A DNA stretch of 64,000 nucleotides from Flavobacteriales bacterium (GTDB lineage: Bacteria; Bacteroidota; Bacteroidia; Flavobacteriales_F; PHOS-HE28): the NCBI GenBank assembly GCA_016788205.1, contig JAEUTA010000029.1, forward strand, positions 62,001 through 126,000, given 5' to 3'. The first letter of the stretch is position 1. The number at the start of each line of letters is the position of its first letter. The notes under the pieces are model-generated. The model was given only the letters and a program-made list of their open reading frames with translations. It did no database searches and had not been told where the DNA came from. A program made the position numbers and the translations under genes. Positions 16,631 to 24,801 of the stretch are shown here, piece after piece.

Positions 16631-19600
16631 TCACAACACGGCCAGCCGTCTGTCATCTTCCTGGCGACGAAGGGTTCTCCGCCGGAAGAAGCGGAACACG
16701 ATAGGGAACACCAGCAGGATGAAGACGGTGGCCGTGATCAGCCCGCCGATGATGACGATGGCCAGGGGTTTCTGGCTCTCGCTACCAATTCCGGTACTGA
16801 TCGCCGCAGGTAGCAGGCCGATGCTGGCCATGAGGGCCGTCATCACCACCGGGCGGATCCGTGTGCGCACGCCTTCTACGATGCTCTGGTCCAGGCTCCA
16901 ACGCCGGTTGAGGTTGTCGTTGAACTCGGTGACGAGGATCACTCCGTTCTGTACGCAGATGCCGAAGAGCGCGATGAAGCCCACGCCGGCACTGATGCCG
17001 AAGTTCATGCCGGTGAGGTGCAGCGCGAGGATGCCGCCGACCAGCGCGAACGGTACGTTGATCAGCACGAGCCCGGCGTTGCGGGCATCACCCAAGGCGA
17101 TGAAGAGGATCACGAAGATGGCCGCGAGGCTGATGGGCACCACTTGCCCGAGACGGGCACTCGCACGCACCTGGTTCTCGAATTCACCTGTCCAGGTAAC
17201 GCTGTAACCGTGCGGCAGTTTCACATGCTGCTCCACGTTGGCACGGGCATCGGCGATGGTGCTGCCAAGGTCACGATCGCGCACGGTGAACTTCACGCCG
17301 ATGAAGCGGTTGTTGTTGTCGCGGTAGATGAAGGCCGGCCCGGTCGTGGTGGTCACGGTGGCGATCTCGCTCAACGCGATGCGCGCACCGCTCAACGTGG
17401 GCACAAGGATGGCCTTGATCTCATCCACACTGCGACGGTACTCGAACGGGAAGCGCACGCGGATATCGAACTTCCGTTCACCCTCGTACATCACGTTGGC
17501 CGTCTTGCCGCCAATGGCCATCTCGATCACGGCTTGTGCATCGGCAGTGCTCACGCCGTACAGGGCCATCTTCGTATCGCTCAGGTGGATCTGGATCTCG
17601 GGTTGCCCAACGTTGCGCAGAATGCCGGGGTCCTTGATGCCTTCCACGTGCTGGATCTGCTGCATCACCAGGTCGGCGAGGCTGTCCAGCACGGGGAGTT
17701 CGGGTCCGAAGATCTTCACCGCGTTATTGGCGTTCATGCCCGCTACGGCTTCGGCTACGTTATCGATGATCGGCTGCGAGTAGTTGTAGTTGATGCCTTG
17801 GAACTGTTTCAGCTCCTTGTCCATCGCATCGATCAGGTCATCCTTCTTCAACCCGCTGCGCCATTCCTTCAAGGGCTTCAGGTTCACCTGCATCTGCACA
17901 TAGTAGAAGCCACTCGGGTCCGTGCCGTCGTTGCTGCGACCGGTCTGGCTCAGTACGCCGTTCACCTCGGGGAACTCGTTCAGTTTCTCGCGGAGCGTGC
18001 GCACCATCTTCACGGTCTCGGGCAGGCTCATGCTCATCGGCATCTTCGCTTCCACCCACAAGGCACCCTCGTTCAACTCCGGCAGGAATTCGGTGCCCAT
18101 GAACTTCAACGAACCGACGGAAAGCAACAGTGTTGCTCCTGCCATCAGGAAGGCCGCGCGTGGACGGTCATAGGCCCAACGGAAACCTCTGAAGACCCAT
18201 TTGTCGAAGAAGCGTGCGAGGAAACTGTGTTTCTCTTTCACGTTCTTCTTCAGCAACGCAGCGCAGAGGACAGGAACGAGCGTGAGGGTGAAGATCAATG
18301 CGCCAAGCAATGCGAAGCCCAAGGTCCAGGCCAGCGGAGCGAACATCTTGCCCTCTACTTTCTCGAAGGAGAAGATGGGGATGAGGGCGGTGATGATGAT
18401 GAGCTTGCTGAAGAACACCGCCTTGCCGGTGCGCGTGGCCGTGTGCTTGATCAGTCCGAGCTTGCTCATGCGGTTGAACTTCTCCATACCCACGCGGTGT
18501 GCGAGCTGATCCAACGCCACGAACAAGCCTTCCACCATCACCACGGCCCCGTCTATGATGATGCCGAAATCGATGGCACCGAGCGAGAGGAGGTTCGCGC
18601 TCATGCCCTTCATGCGCAGGCAGAAGAACGCGAACAACAGGGCCAGTGGGATGATGATGGAAACGATGAGCGTCGTGCGCCAGTCAGCCATGAACAGGAA
18701 CACGATCGCAGTGACGAGGATGATACCTTCCACCAGGTTGTGCATCACCGTCTCGGTGCAATAGTCCATCAGGCGGTCGCGGTCGTAGAAGGTCACCATC
18801 TTCACGTCCGCGGGCAGCACCTGGTCGTTGATCTCGCTGATCTTGTCCTTCACCCGGGCCAGCACTTCGCTGGGGTTCTCGCCCTTGCGCATCACGATGA
18901 TGCCTTCCACCACATCGTCGTTGCCATCGAGCCCCACCTGACCTACACGCGGCAGATCGGCCATCTGCACATGCGCCACGTTCTTCACCAGCACAGGCAC
19001 ACCGTCACGTGCTTCGATGATGATGTTCTCGATGTCGCCGATGCTGTTGAGCAGGCCCATGCCGCGCACCACGAAGGCCTGTCCGTTCTTCTCGATCACA
19101 TCGCCGCCCACGTTGATGTTGCTGCGTGTTACGGCCTGGTAGACCTCGAGCGGTGTGAGGTCGTACTGCATCAACCGGCCGGGGTCGACTTCGATCTCGT
19201 AGATCTTCTGGCGCCCCCCGAATGCCACCACATCGGCTACACCTGGCACTTGCCGTAGCCTCCGGTCGATCACCCAGTTCTGTAGCGTGAGCAGGTCACG
19301 CGAATCCTTTTTGCTGCTTTGTAAGGTGTAGCGGAAGATCTCGCCTGTTGGTCCGTACGGCGGCTGCACATCGGCCTCCACGCCATCGGGTAGGTCAACA
19401 GTGTTCAGCTGGTTGTTCACCTGCTGCCTCGCGAAGAAATCCTCCACGTCGTCCTCGAAGATCACCTTGATCACGCTGAGACCGAACATGCTGATGGAAC
19501 GCACGTTGGTCTTGCGCTGCACGCTGTTCAAACCCACTTCGATGGGAACCGTTACGAATCGCTCGATCTCCTGTGCGCTGCGGCCGGGCCACTGCGTCAC

Positions 19601-19753
19601 GATGATGATCTGCGTGTTGGTCACATCCGGGAACGCCTCGATGGGCGTGTTGCGGAAGCTAACGAAGCCGGCGATCACCATGATCCCCACCCAGAAGAAG
19701 GTGAAGAACCGGTTCTTCAGCGAGAAGGTGATGATGGAACGGATGAGGTTCAT
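16631..19753 (-). CDS. CzcA/CusA family heavy-metal RND efflux pump
   Basis: 1,040 residues, full length for an RND permease, with 12 membrane helices and two large periplasmic loops. 'VTNTQIIIVTQWPGRSAQEIE', shortened here, is the N-terminal HME hallmark, and 'DFGIIIDGAVVMVEG' near residue 400 is the transmembrane-4 signature of the heavy-metal branch, with the charged relay residues. It exports metal ions (Co/Zn/Cd or Cu/Ag; the ion cannot be read from the sequence) using the proton gradient, together with the adaptor and TolC-like proteins encoded just upstream. Only 4 bases separate it from the adaptor gene. Confidence 0.95.
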   Translation of the reverse strand: MNLIRSIITFSLKNRFFTFFWVGIMVIAGFVSFRNTPIEAFPDVTNTQIIIVTQWPGRSAQEIERFVTVPIEVGLNSVQRKTNVRSISMFGLSVIKVIFEDDVEDFFARQQVNNQLNTVDLPDGVEADVQPPYGPTGEIFRYTLQSSKKDSRDLLTLQNWVIDRRLRQVPGVADVVAFGGRQKIYEIEVDPGRLMQYDLTPLEVYQAVTRSNINVGGDVIEKNGQAFVVRGMGLLNSIGDIENIIIEARDGVPVLVKNVAHVQMADLPRVGQVGLDGNDDVVEGIIVMRKGENPSEVLARVKDKISEINDQVLPADVKMVTFYDRDRLMDYCTETVMHNLVEGIILVTAIVFLFMADWRTTLIVSIIIPLALLFAFFCLRMKGMSANLLSLGAIDFGIIIDGAVVMVEGLFVALDQLAHRVGMEKFNRMSKLGLIKHTATRTGKAVFFSKLIIITALIPIFSFEKVEGKMFAPLAWTLGFALLGALIFTLTLVPVLCAALLKKNVKEKHSFLARFFDKWVFRGFRWAYDRPRAAFLMAGATLLLSVGSLKFMGTEFLPELNEGALWVEAKMPMSMSLPETVKMVRTLREKLNEFPEVNGVLSQTGRSNDGTDPSGFYYVQMQVNLKPLKEWRSGLKKDDLIDAMDKELKQFQGINYNYSQPIIDNVAEAVAGMNANNAVKIFGPELPVLDSLADLVMQQIQHVEGIKDPGILRNVGQPEIQIHLSDTKMALYGVSTADAQAVIEMAIGGKTANVMYEGERKFDIRVRFPFEYRRSVDEIKAILVPTLSGARIALSEIATVTTTTGPAFIYRDNNNRFIGVKFTVRDRDLGSTIADARANVEQHVKLPHGYSVTWTGEFENQVRASARLGQVVPISLAAIFVILFIALGDARNAGLVLINVPFALVGGILALHLTGMNFGISAGVGFIALFGICVQNGVILVTEFNDNLNRRWSLDQSIVEGVRTRIRPVVMTALMASIGLLPAAISTGIGSESQKPLAIVIIGGLITATVFILLVFPIVFRFFRRRTLRRQEDDRRLAVL

Positions 19754-19757
19754 CGGA

Positions 19758-20924
19758 TCAACGATCGTTGAGCGCGTCGTAGAGGAAGAGCTGCTCCTTG
19801 CTCACGATCACCTCGCCGGGCTGCAAGCCTTCGGCCACCCAGCTCGTGCGGTCCGTGGTGCGGTCGATGTGTACGCGACGTGTATCGATGTTCATGCGAT
19901 CCTTGAAGACCATGACATGGTCACGGTCGTTGTCGCTGATGATGGCGCTGGCCGGAATGGCGGGCAGTGATCGATCCTCCTGGTAGACGAGCCGGACACG
20001 CGCGATCATTTCCGGTTTCAACATCACATCCGGGTTGGGCAGCGTGATGCGGATGCGCATGGTCCGTGTGCGCGGATCGAGCATGTTCAGGATCTTGTCC
20101 ACGTGTCCGTTGAAGACCTTGTCGGGGTAGCTCAGCGTTGTGATCTGAGCGGTCATGCCTTCTTTCACACGGGCGATGTCGCTCTCATACACATCGGCCA
20201 ACACCCAAACACGGTCCAGTTCAGCGATGGTGAAGATGGCCTCGTCATGGTCCTCGGGAAGCGTTTCGTCGCGCACCACGGCCTTGTCGATCACGTATCC
20301 GCTGATCGGTGCTTTCACCACATACTGCGAACCATCCTGGAACTGATAGATGGAGAAGATCTCGTCCATGCCTTTCAGTTTCGCCTTGGCCTTCTCCAAT
20401 TCGTACCGTGCTTCAACCAGCTTGCGTTCGCTGAGCAATTGAGAGTTGAACAGATCCTGCTTCGAAGAAAGATTCTTCTCGGCCACTTCCATGTCACTGC
20501 GCGCGTCGATGAGCTTGCGTTCCAGGTCGGCCACCTGGCTGCTGCGGATGATGGCGAGCGTCTGCCCTTTGTTCACGTGGTCGCCGAGCTCCACGTTCAC
20601 GTCGGAAACCTGACCACCTACGATAGGGTAGACGTTCGCAAGACGACCATCGTCCGGTGTGATACGAGCGTTGAGTTCCACGGTGTTCTCCACCGGCATC
20701 AAGCGAACGGTGTCGAGGCCTATCCGAGAGAGCATGGTGTCGCTCAGGGCGAAGACCTTGGCATCGTTAGTTGGTGCTTCATCGCCACTACAGGAACTGA
20801 GGAACCAAAGTGGTACGCAGATCAAGGCTGCGAGCGCCAGACTTGGAACACGACGTCGGGAACAGGGGCGACCACCCACAACCATCTGCATGGCCCCTGT
20901 TCCCGTTATCGTGCGCTGACCCAT
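19758..20924 (-). CDS. RND efflux periplasmic adaptor (CusB/CzcB-like), lipoprotein
   Basis: 388 residues. A basic stretch (S-R-R-R) and hydrophobic core lead to the lipobox 'LSSC' with Cys45, so it is an inner-membrane lipoprotein. The membrane-fusion body follows: a barrel-sandwich half ('GGQVSDVNVELGDHVNKGQTL'), a helical hairpin with repeated Leu/Lys, the second half ('VVKAPISGYVIDKAVV'), and beta-barrel and membrane-proximal parts. The frame is open to 20978, inside the tolC-like gene. The ATG at 20924 is preceded by GAGG and lies 7 bases after that gene. Confidence 0.92.
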   Translation of the reverse strand: MGQRTITGTGAMQMVVGGRPCSRRRVPSLALAALICVPLWFLSSCSGDEAPTNDAKVFALSDTMLSRIGLDTVRLMPVENTVELNARITPDDGRLANVYPIVGGQVSDVNVELGDHVNKGQTLAIIRSSQVADLERKLIDARSDMEVAEKNLSSKQDLFNSQLLSERKLVEARYELEKAKAKLKGMDEIFSIYQFQDGSQYVVKAPISGYVIDKAVVRDETLPEDHDEAIFTIAELDRVWVLADVYESDIARVKEGMTAQITTLSYPDKVFNGHVDKILNMLDPRTRTMRIRITLPNPDVMLKPEMIARVRLVYQEDRSLPAIPASAIISDNDRDHVMVFKDRMNIDTRRVHIDRTTDRTSWVAEGLQPGEVIVSKEQLFLYDALNDR

Positions 20925-20931
20925 GGAGGCC

Positions 20932-22188
20932 TCAACGTTGGAACAGACGTTGCGCACTGACGAATTCAAGTTCTTCATAGGCGTTCTGGAGATCGGCTTT
21001 CAGCTTGTTCAAAGCGATGATCGAGGCGTTGTAGGATTCGAAGAGGTCCGTGAACTCGATCAGGCTGATGTTGCTTTTCACGTAGTTGTCGATCAGGCTG
21101 CCGCTCAATTGATCGAGCTGCTCGCCGAAACCTTGTGTTGTGTTCGTGTATTGGTCCTGCAGCGAGCGTAGGTCCTGGTAGGCGCGCAGGACTTCGCGAC
21201 GCACGGTGAGCTGCTCCAGCGCGAGCTCTGCGCGCGCTTGTTCGTTACCAGCGCGCGCCCGTGCGATGCGTCCTTGGTTGCGGTCAAAGAGGGGAATACT
21301 GATCCCGGCGTTCAGGCCCGTGTAGTTCGGCAGGTAGTTGCTGTTCTGGTCGTACGTGGCGCCCAGCGCGAGGTCGGGTAGGGCCATCCGCCGTTGGTAC
21401 TTCAGGTCGAGTTCGCTGGCCATGGCGTTCGCAGCTGCGGCTTGCACGCGTGGACGCTGGTTCTCCGCGGTGCTGATGAGTTGTGCCGTATCCAGCGGCA
21501 GCGGCCGGATCGCGGCGAGGTCCGCAGCGGTGGGCGTGAAGTCGATGGGGCGCTGCTCGGAGAGAAGGATCGAGAGGTCGGCCTGTATGGCGTTCTGTTC
21601 GCGCTGCAGATCGGCGCGTTGACCGTTCAGTGCGAAGTAGCTCGTGCGAAGGCGTGTCACTTCACGGAGCGAGACGTTGCCTTTCTCCAATTGCACGCCG
21701 TAGCCGTCAACGATGTTCTTCAACACCGTCAACTGCGAGGTGATGGCGGCGATCGCGCGGTCCAGGTAGTACTCGCGATAGAGCGCGCTGTGGAGTTGGA
21801 GTTTCAACGCGGCAGCCAGCTCGGCATATTCCGCTTCGGACAGTTTGGTGCGTTGTGCTGCGGCCTTCACGGCTAGGCTTCGCTGCCCGCCGATGCGGAA
21901 CAACTGCTCTATGCTCACCGCTTTCTGTCCGTTCGGTTGTGCCACATCGAAGAAGCTGCCCGTCGATGGGCGCATGCTCCATTCGGTCGAGATGGTCGGG
22001 TTGTAGAAGAGTTTCGCCTGGACACGATCCGCTTCGGCCTGGTCGATCTCGTAGCGTTGGGCGATCAATGCCAGTGACCGCGAACTGAGGAGCTGGTCCG
22101 CTTCGTTCAGACCGAGCTTCAGCGTGTCCTGCGCGTGGGTGGCGAGGAGCAACGGAAGTGAGGCGATCGTGAGCGCTGTGCGAAGCAT
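20932..22188 (-). CDS. TolC family outer-membrane efflux protein
   Basis: 418 residues: signal peptide ('MLRTALTIASLPLLLATHAQ'), then two repeated helix-strand-helix halves with the heptad patterns of TolC/CusC. 'NYLPNYTGLNAGISIPLFDRNQGRIA' is the usual central block (the 'GISIPLFDR' part is diagnostic). It forms the outer-membrane channel for the adaptor and pump encoded after it. The 63 bases upstream, after the kinase gene, hold a tandem repeat that may bind the response regulator. Confidence 0.92.
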   Translation of the reverse strand: MLRTALTIASLPLLLATHAQDTLKLGLNEADQLLSSRSLALIAQRYEIDQAEADRVQAKLFYNPTISTEWSMRPSTGSFFDVAQPNGQKAVSIEQLFRIGGQRSLAVKAAAQRTKLSEAEYAELAAALKLQLHSALYREYYLDRAIAAITSQLTVLKNIVDGYGVQLEKGNVSLREVTRLRTSYFALNGQRADLQREQNAIQADLSILLSEQRPIDFTPTAADLAAIRPLPLDTAQLISTAENQRPRVQAAAANAMASELDLKYQRRMALPDLALGATYDQNSNYLPNYTGLNAGISIPLFDRNQGRIARARAGNEQARAELALEQLTVRREVLRAYQDLRSLQDQYTNTTQGFGEQLDQLSGSLIDNYVKSNISLIEFTDLFESYNASIIALNKLKADLQNAYEELEFVSAQRLFQR

Positions 22189-22192
22189 GCCA

Positions 22193-22200
22193 CAAAGCGA
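22193..22200 (-). promoter_or_regulatory. Possible -7 box of the efflux operon
   Basis: TCGCTTTG on the minus strand, one base off nAnnTTYG, 4 bases before the ATG of the tolC-like gene. The tandem repeat at 22209-22250 lies just upstream of it, where an activator would bind. Confidence 0.4.
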
Positions 22201-22208
22201 CGCCCATG

Positions 22209-22250
22209 ACCTTAAGCCCTCCTGAAGGACGACCTTAAAAAATCCTGAAG
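22209..22250 (-). promoter_or_regulatory. Tandem 19-bp direct repeat, candidate response-regulator operator
   Basis: Two copies of ACCTTAA-N4-TCCTGAAG (22209-22227 and 22232-22250) are spaced exactly 23 bp start to start. Each copy is also a near inverted repeat (CTTAAG / CTGAAG). They fill the 63-base gap between the kinase stop and the efflux start, immediately upstream of a -7-like box. OmpR-family regulators usually bind tandem half-sites, so this is the likely target of the regulator encoded two genes upstream. Confidence 0.6.
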
Positions 22251-22251
22251 T

Positions 22252-23610
22252 CTATCCCTGAAGGGGCAGATCCACCGTGAAGTGGTGCTCGCCACCCTCG
22301 AACCGGTAGGTGATCTGGCCGCCGGTTTCCGCAGCGATCTGCTGCACGATGCTCAGGCCCAACCCGTGACCGTTCGTGCGTTCCGCTTGTGGTCCACGGA
22401 AGAAGGGTGTGAAGATCCCGTCGGGCAAAGGTTCGGTGCCGCTGTTGCTGAATCCGATCTGCAAAGTCGGTCCGAAGCGCTCGATACGGATGCGCACTTG
22501 TTTGTCGGTCGCATAGTTGGCCGCGTTGCGCAACAGGTTCAGGAACATGGTGCGCAGGAGCATCTCGTTGCCAGCGACAGTGAGGTCTTTGTCCGATGCG
22601 ATGTTGCCACCGAGGTCCACGTTGATACGCAGCTCTGGAGCGGTGGACTGCACGTCGTCCATGGCGGCGTAGAGGACCTCATCGGCGCGGAGATCCGTGC
22701 GGTGAACGGGGAGATGAGCTTGCAGACGCTGCAGCAGTAGCAGCGATTCCACCAGCGATGCCTGAGCGGCGATGTCGTTCTGCAACGTGTTCAGTGTACT
22801 CTGAAGTTCCGCGCTGTCGGGCGGAAGAGCAAGAGCGCGTTCCACCTGTGCGTTCATGCGCGCCAGCGGTGTGCGCAGCTCATGGCTCGCGTTGTTCACG
22901 AAAGCGCGCTGCAGATCGAATGATCCGCGGAGGCGCTCAAGCATGCGATTGTAGTTCGCGGCCAACCGATGGATCTCGTCATTGCCTTTTGCAACAGGCA
23001 CATGCTCGCCCAGGCGGTCCACATCGATGGTCGCAATGGCTTGGTCCAGTTGACCGATCGGACGGAAGGCGAACCCGATGTAGAGGTAGCTGGCGCCGAA
23101 GATGCAGAGCGAACCCAAGGCCAGTGAGACCAGCAGCGTGTTGCGCAGGTTGCGCAGTTCTTCCTGGCCATGCTTGTCGAATGCCGACGCGAGAACTACG
23201 AGGTCATCACCGTTGTCCGTGAAATGGATCCCGACGACCTCATCACCATCACTGTCGCGCCAGGCGCGGTAGTCCACGTGGCGGATCTGGTCGAGCACTT
23301 CGGCGGAATAGGGGATGGGCTCATCGTCCAGGCTGGAGTAGATGAGCGCGTTCGTTTCATCGAAGACCAGCACTTTCTCATCATGGAAGCGATGGATCGT
23401 GTTCACATCCATCGCCCGCAGGAGCATCCGATCCGCAGCGCGCACCTCTCCGAGCAACGTTGCTGTGCGCACGCATTGGGCGGTCAACCGTTCGTAGAAC
23501 TCTTCTTGCCGCGATGAGGAATGGGACGCGTAGATGTAGCCGAGCACACCGAGCAGCAGGACCAGCGACAATCCGGCGAAGAGCAAGGCCATGCGCAGCT
23601 TGGTGCTCAT
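22252..23610 (-). CDS. Sensor histidine kinase of the efflux two-component system
   Basis: 452 residues. Membrane helices lie at about 8-28 and 158-180 and enclose a 130-residue periplasmic sensor with no obvious domain name. A HAMP linker follows, then the phospho-acceptor His243 in 'ASHELRTPL', an N-box ('LLRNAANYA') and G-boxes ('GHGLGLSIVQQI'). It overlaps the regulator gene by 4 bases (ATGA), so the two are co-translated. Position directly upstream of the efflux genes suggests metal sensing, as in CusS/CzcS; the sensor has no clear metal motif, so this is inference. Confidence 0.93.
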   Translation of the reverse strand: MSTKLRMALLFAGLSLVLLLGVLGYIYASHSSSRQEEFYERLTAQCVRTATLLGEVRAADRMLLRAMDVNTIHRFHDEKVLVFDETNALIYSSLDDEPIPYSAEVLDQIRHVDYRAWRDSDGDEVVGIHFTDNGDDLVVLASAFDKHGQEELRNLRNTLLVSLALGSLCIFGASYLYIGFAFRPIGQLDQAIATIDVDRLGEHVPVAKGNDEIHRLAANYNRMLERLRGSFDLQRAFVNNASHELRTPLARMNAQVERALALPPDSAELQSTLNTLQNDIAAQASLVESLLLLQRLQAHLPVHRTDLRADEVLYAAMDDVQSTAPELRINVDLGGNIASDKDLTVAGNEMLLRTMFLNLLRNAANYATDKQVRIRIERFGPTLQIGFSNSGTEPLPDGIFTPFFRGPQAERTNGHGLGLSIVQQIAAETGGQITYRFEGGEHHFTVDLPLQG

Positions 23611-24293
23611 GACTGATCCGCGGAAAGGGTGTATCCGAAGCCGTGTCGGGTGTGGATCAGCTTGCGCGCATGGCCCTTGTCCACCTTGCTGCGCAGGAAA
23701 CTGATGTATACCTCAATGGTGTTGTTGGAAACAGCGTGACTATCACTCCAGACCTGCTCGGCGAGTTCGTCCTTGCTGAAGACCTTGCCGGCGCGACGAG
23801 CGAGCAGCACCAATAGGTTGTACTCCTTCGGCGCGAGTTCGATGGAACGACCTTCACGCGTGACGGTGCGCTTGGTGGTATCGATCTCCAGGTCGTCCAC
23901 GACGATACGGTCGTTCGTTTCGGTGGAGGGTTCGCGGCGCTTGAGGAACACGCGCACCTTGGCCAGTACTTCCTGGAAATGCACCGGCTTCACCAAGTAA
24001 TCATCTGCACCCAGGTCGAAGGCGTTCATCTTATCATCGATGTCGCTGAAAGCGGTGATCACGATGATGGGCAGCTGCCGGTCTGTACGACGGATCTCCT
24101 TGCAGACTGCGTAACCATCCTTGCCGGGGAGGCTCAGGTCCAGCAGGATCAGGTCGAACCGTTGACCGCCCACTGCACGCAGGGCCATGTCGCCATCATA
24201 CACCTGCGTGCATGCGAACCCAGCTGCCTGTAGTTGTTCGGACAGCGAGCGGGATAGGCGCGGGTCGTCCTCGACGAGCAGAATGTGCTCCAT
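23607..24293 (-). CDS. OmpR-family response regulator
   Basis: 228 residues: a receiver domain with acidic residues 'VEDD' (8-10) and phospho-acceptor Asp52 in 'LILLDLSLPGKDG', then a winged-helix DNA-binding domain ('LAPKEYNLLVLLARRAGKVFSKDEL', ending 'HTRHGFGYTL'). It is the partner of the kinase that follows. The likely binding target is the tandem repeat at 22209-22250. A GAACTTTG box ends 4 bases before the ATG, so the transcript is expected to be leaderless. Confidence 0.95.
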   Translation of the reverse strand: MEHILLVEDDPRLSRSLSEQLQAAGFACTQVYDGDMALRAVGGQRFDLILLDLSLPGKDGYAVCKEIRRTDRQLPIIVITAFSDIDDKMNAFDLGADDYLVKPVHFQEVLAKVRVFLKRREPSTETNDRIVVDDLEIDTTKRTVTREGRSIELAPKEYNLLVLLARRAGKVFSKDELAEQVWSDSHAVSNNTIEVYISFLRSKVDKGHARKLIHTRHGFGYTLSADQS

Positions 24294-24297
24294 GGGG

Positions 24298-24305
24298 CAA
24301 AGTTC
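24298..24305 (-). promoter_or_regulatory. -7 box of the two-component operon
   Basis: GAACTTTG on the minus strand, 4 bases before the ATG at 24293. Confidence 0.5.
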
Positions 24306-24321
24306 TACAAACTGCCGTGGC

Positions 24322-24801
24322 TCATGTTTCTCGGCTTGCGGTGAAGCGTTCCAGCGCGTAGCCTGCGGCTTCCTCGGACATACGCTTCGCCAGTTCGAGT
24401 TGTTCGTTCACAGCATTGAAGAACACGATACGTAAGTGGCCTTCACGATACTCCAGCACGATGATCTTGCTGTACGGTATTCTGAAAGCTGGTGCGAAGT
24501 CGTGGCGTAGGGCATTGTACATCCGAAGTATGCCAAGACCTAGAAGACCGAAGGTGAGTATGGATGCTCCGGTTGACGAAGCCTTCATCAGCGTCAGTCC
24601 GGCACCACCGAGCAGAACGAGCAAGCCACCGACGATCAGTCTTCCCTTTCGCGGGGAAGAACCTTCGCCTTGTTCCAAGGTGTTATGCACCTCCTGCCAG
24701 TTGCCCGAACGCGTGAAGCTCAGGCATTCATCATCCACGTGGAAATAGCCCTGTTCCAAAGGGAAATAGCGGCGCTCAGGGGAAACTTGCTCGTTGTTCA
24801 T
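24322..24801 (-). CDS. Unknown membrane protein
   Basis: 159 residues with a polar N-terminus, two adjacent membrane helices (about 55-75 and 82-100, 'LIVGGLLVLLGGAGLTL' and 'SILTFGLLGLGILRMY') and a C-terminal domain of alternating strands ('YSKIIVLEYREGHLRIVFFN') resembling PH-like or YcxB-like domains. I do not recognise a named family. The ATG overlaps the stop of the AsmA-like gene by 4 bases, so the two are coupled. Confidence 0.72.
   Translation of the reverse strand: MNNEQVSPERRYFPLEQGYFHVDDECLSFTRSGNWQEVHNTLEQGEGSSPRKGRLIVGGLLVLLGGAGLTLMKASSTGASILTFGLLGLGILRMYNALRHDFAPAFRIPYSKIIVLEYREGHLRIVFFNAVNEQLELAKRMSEEAAGYALERFTASRET

Noticed and set aside
17018..19258. 746-codon plus-strand frame opposite the CzcA gene
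   Set aside because: Antisense of a clearly conserved efflux pump; His-rich and Asp-rich composition without any motif.
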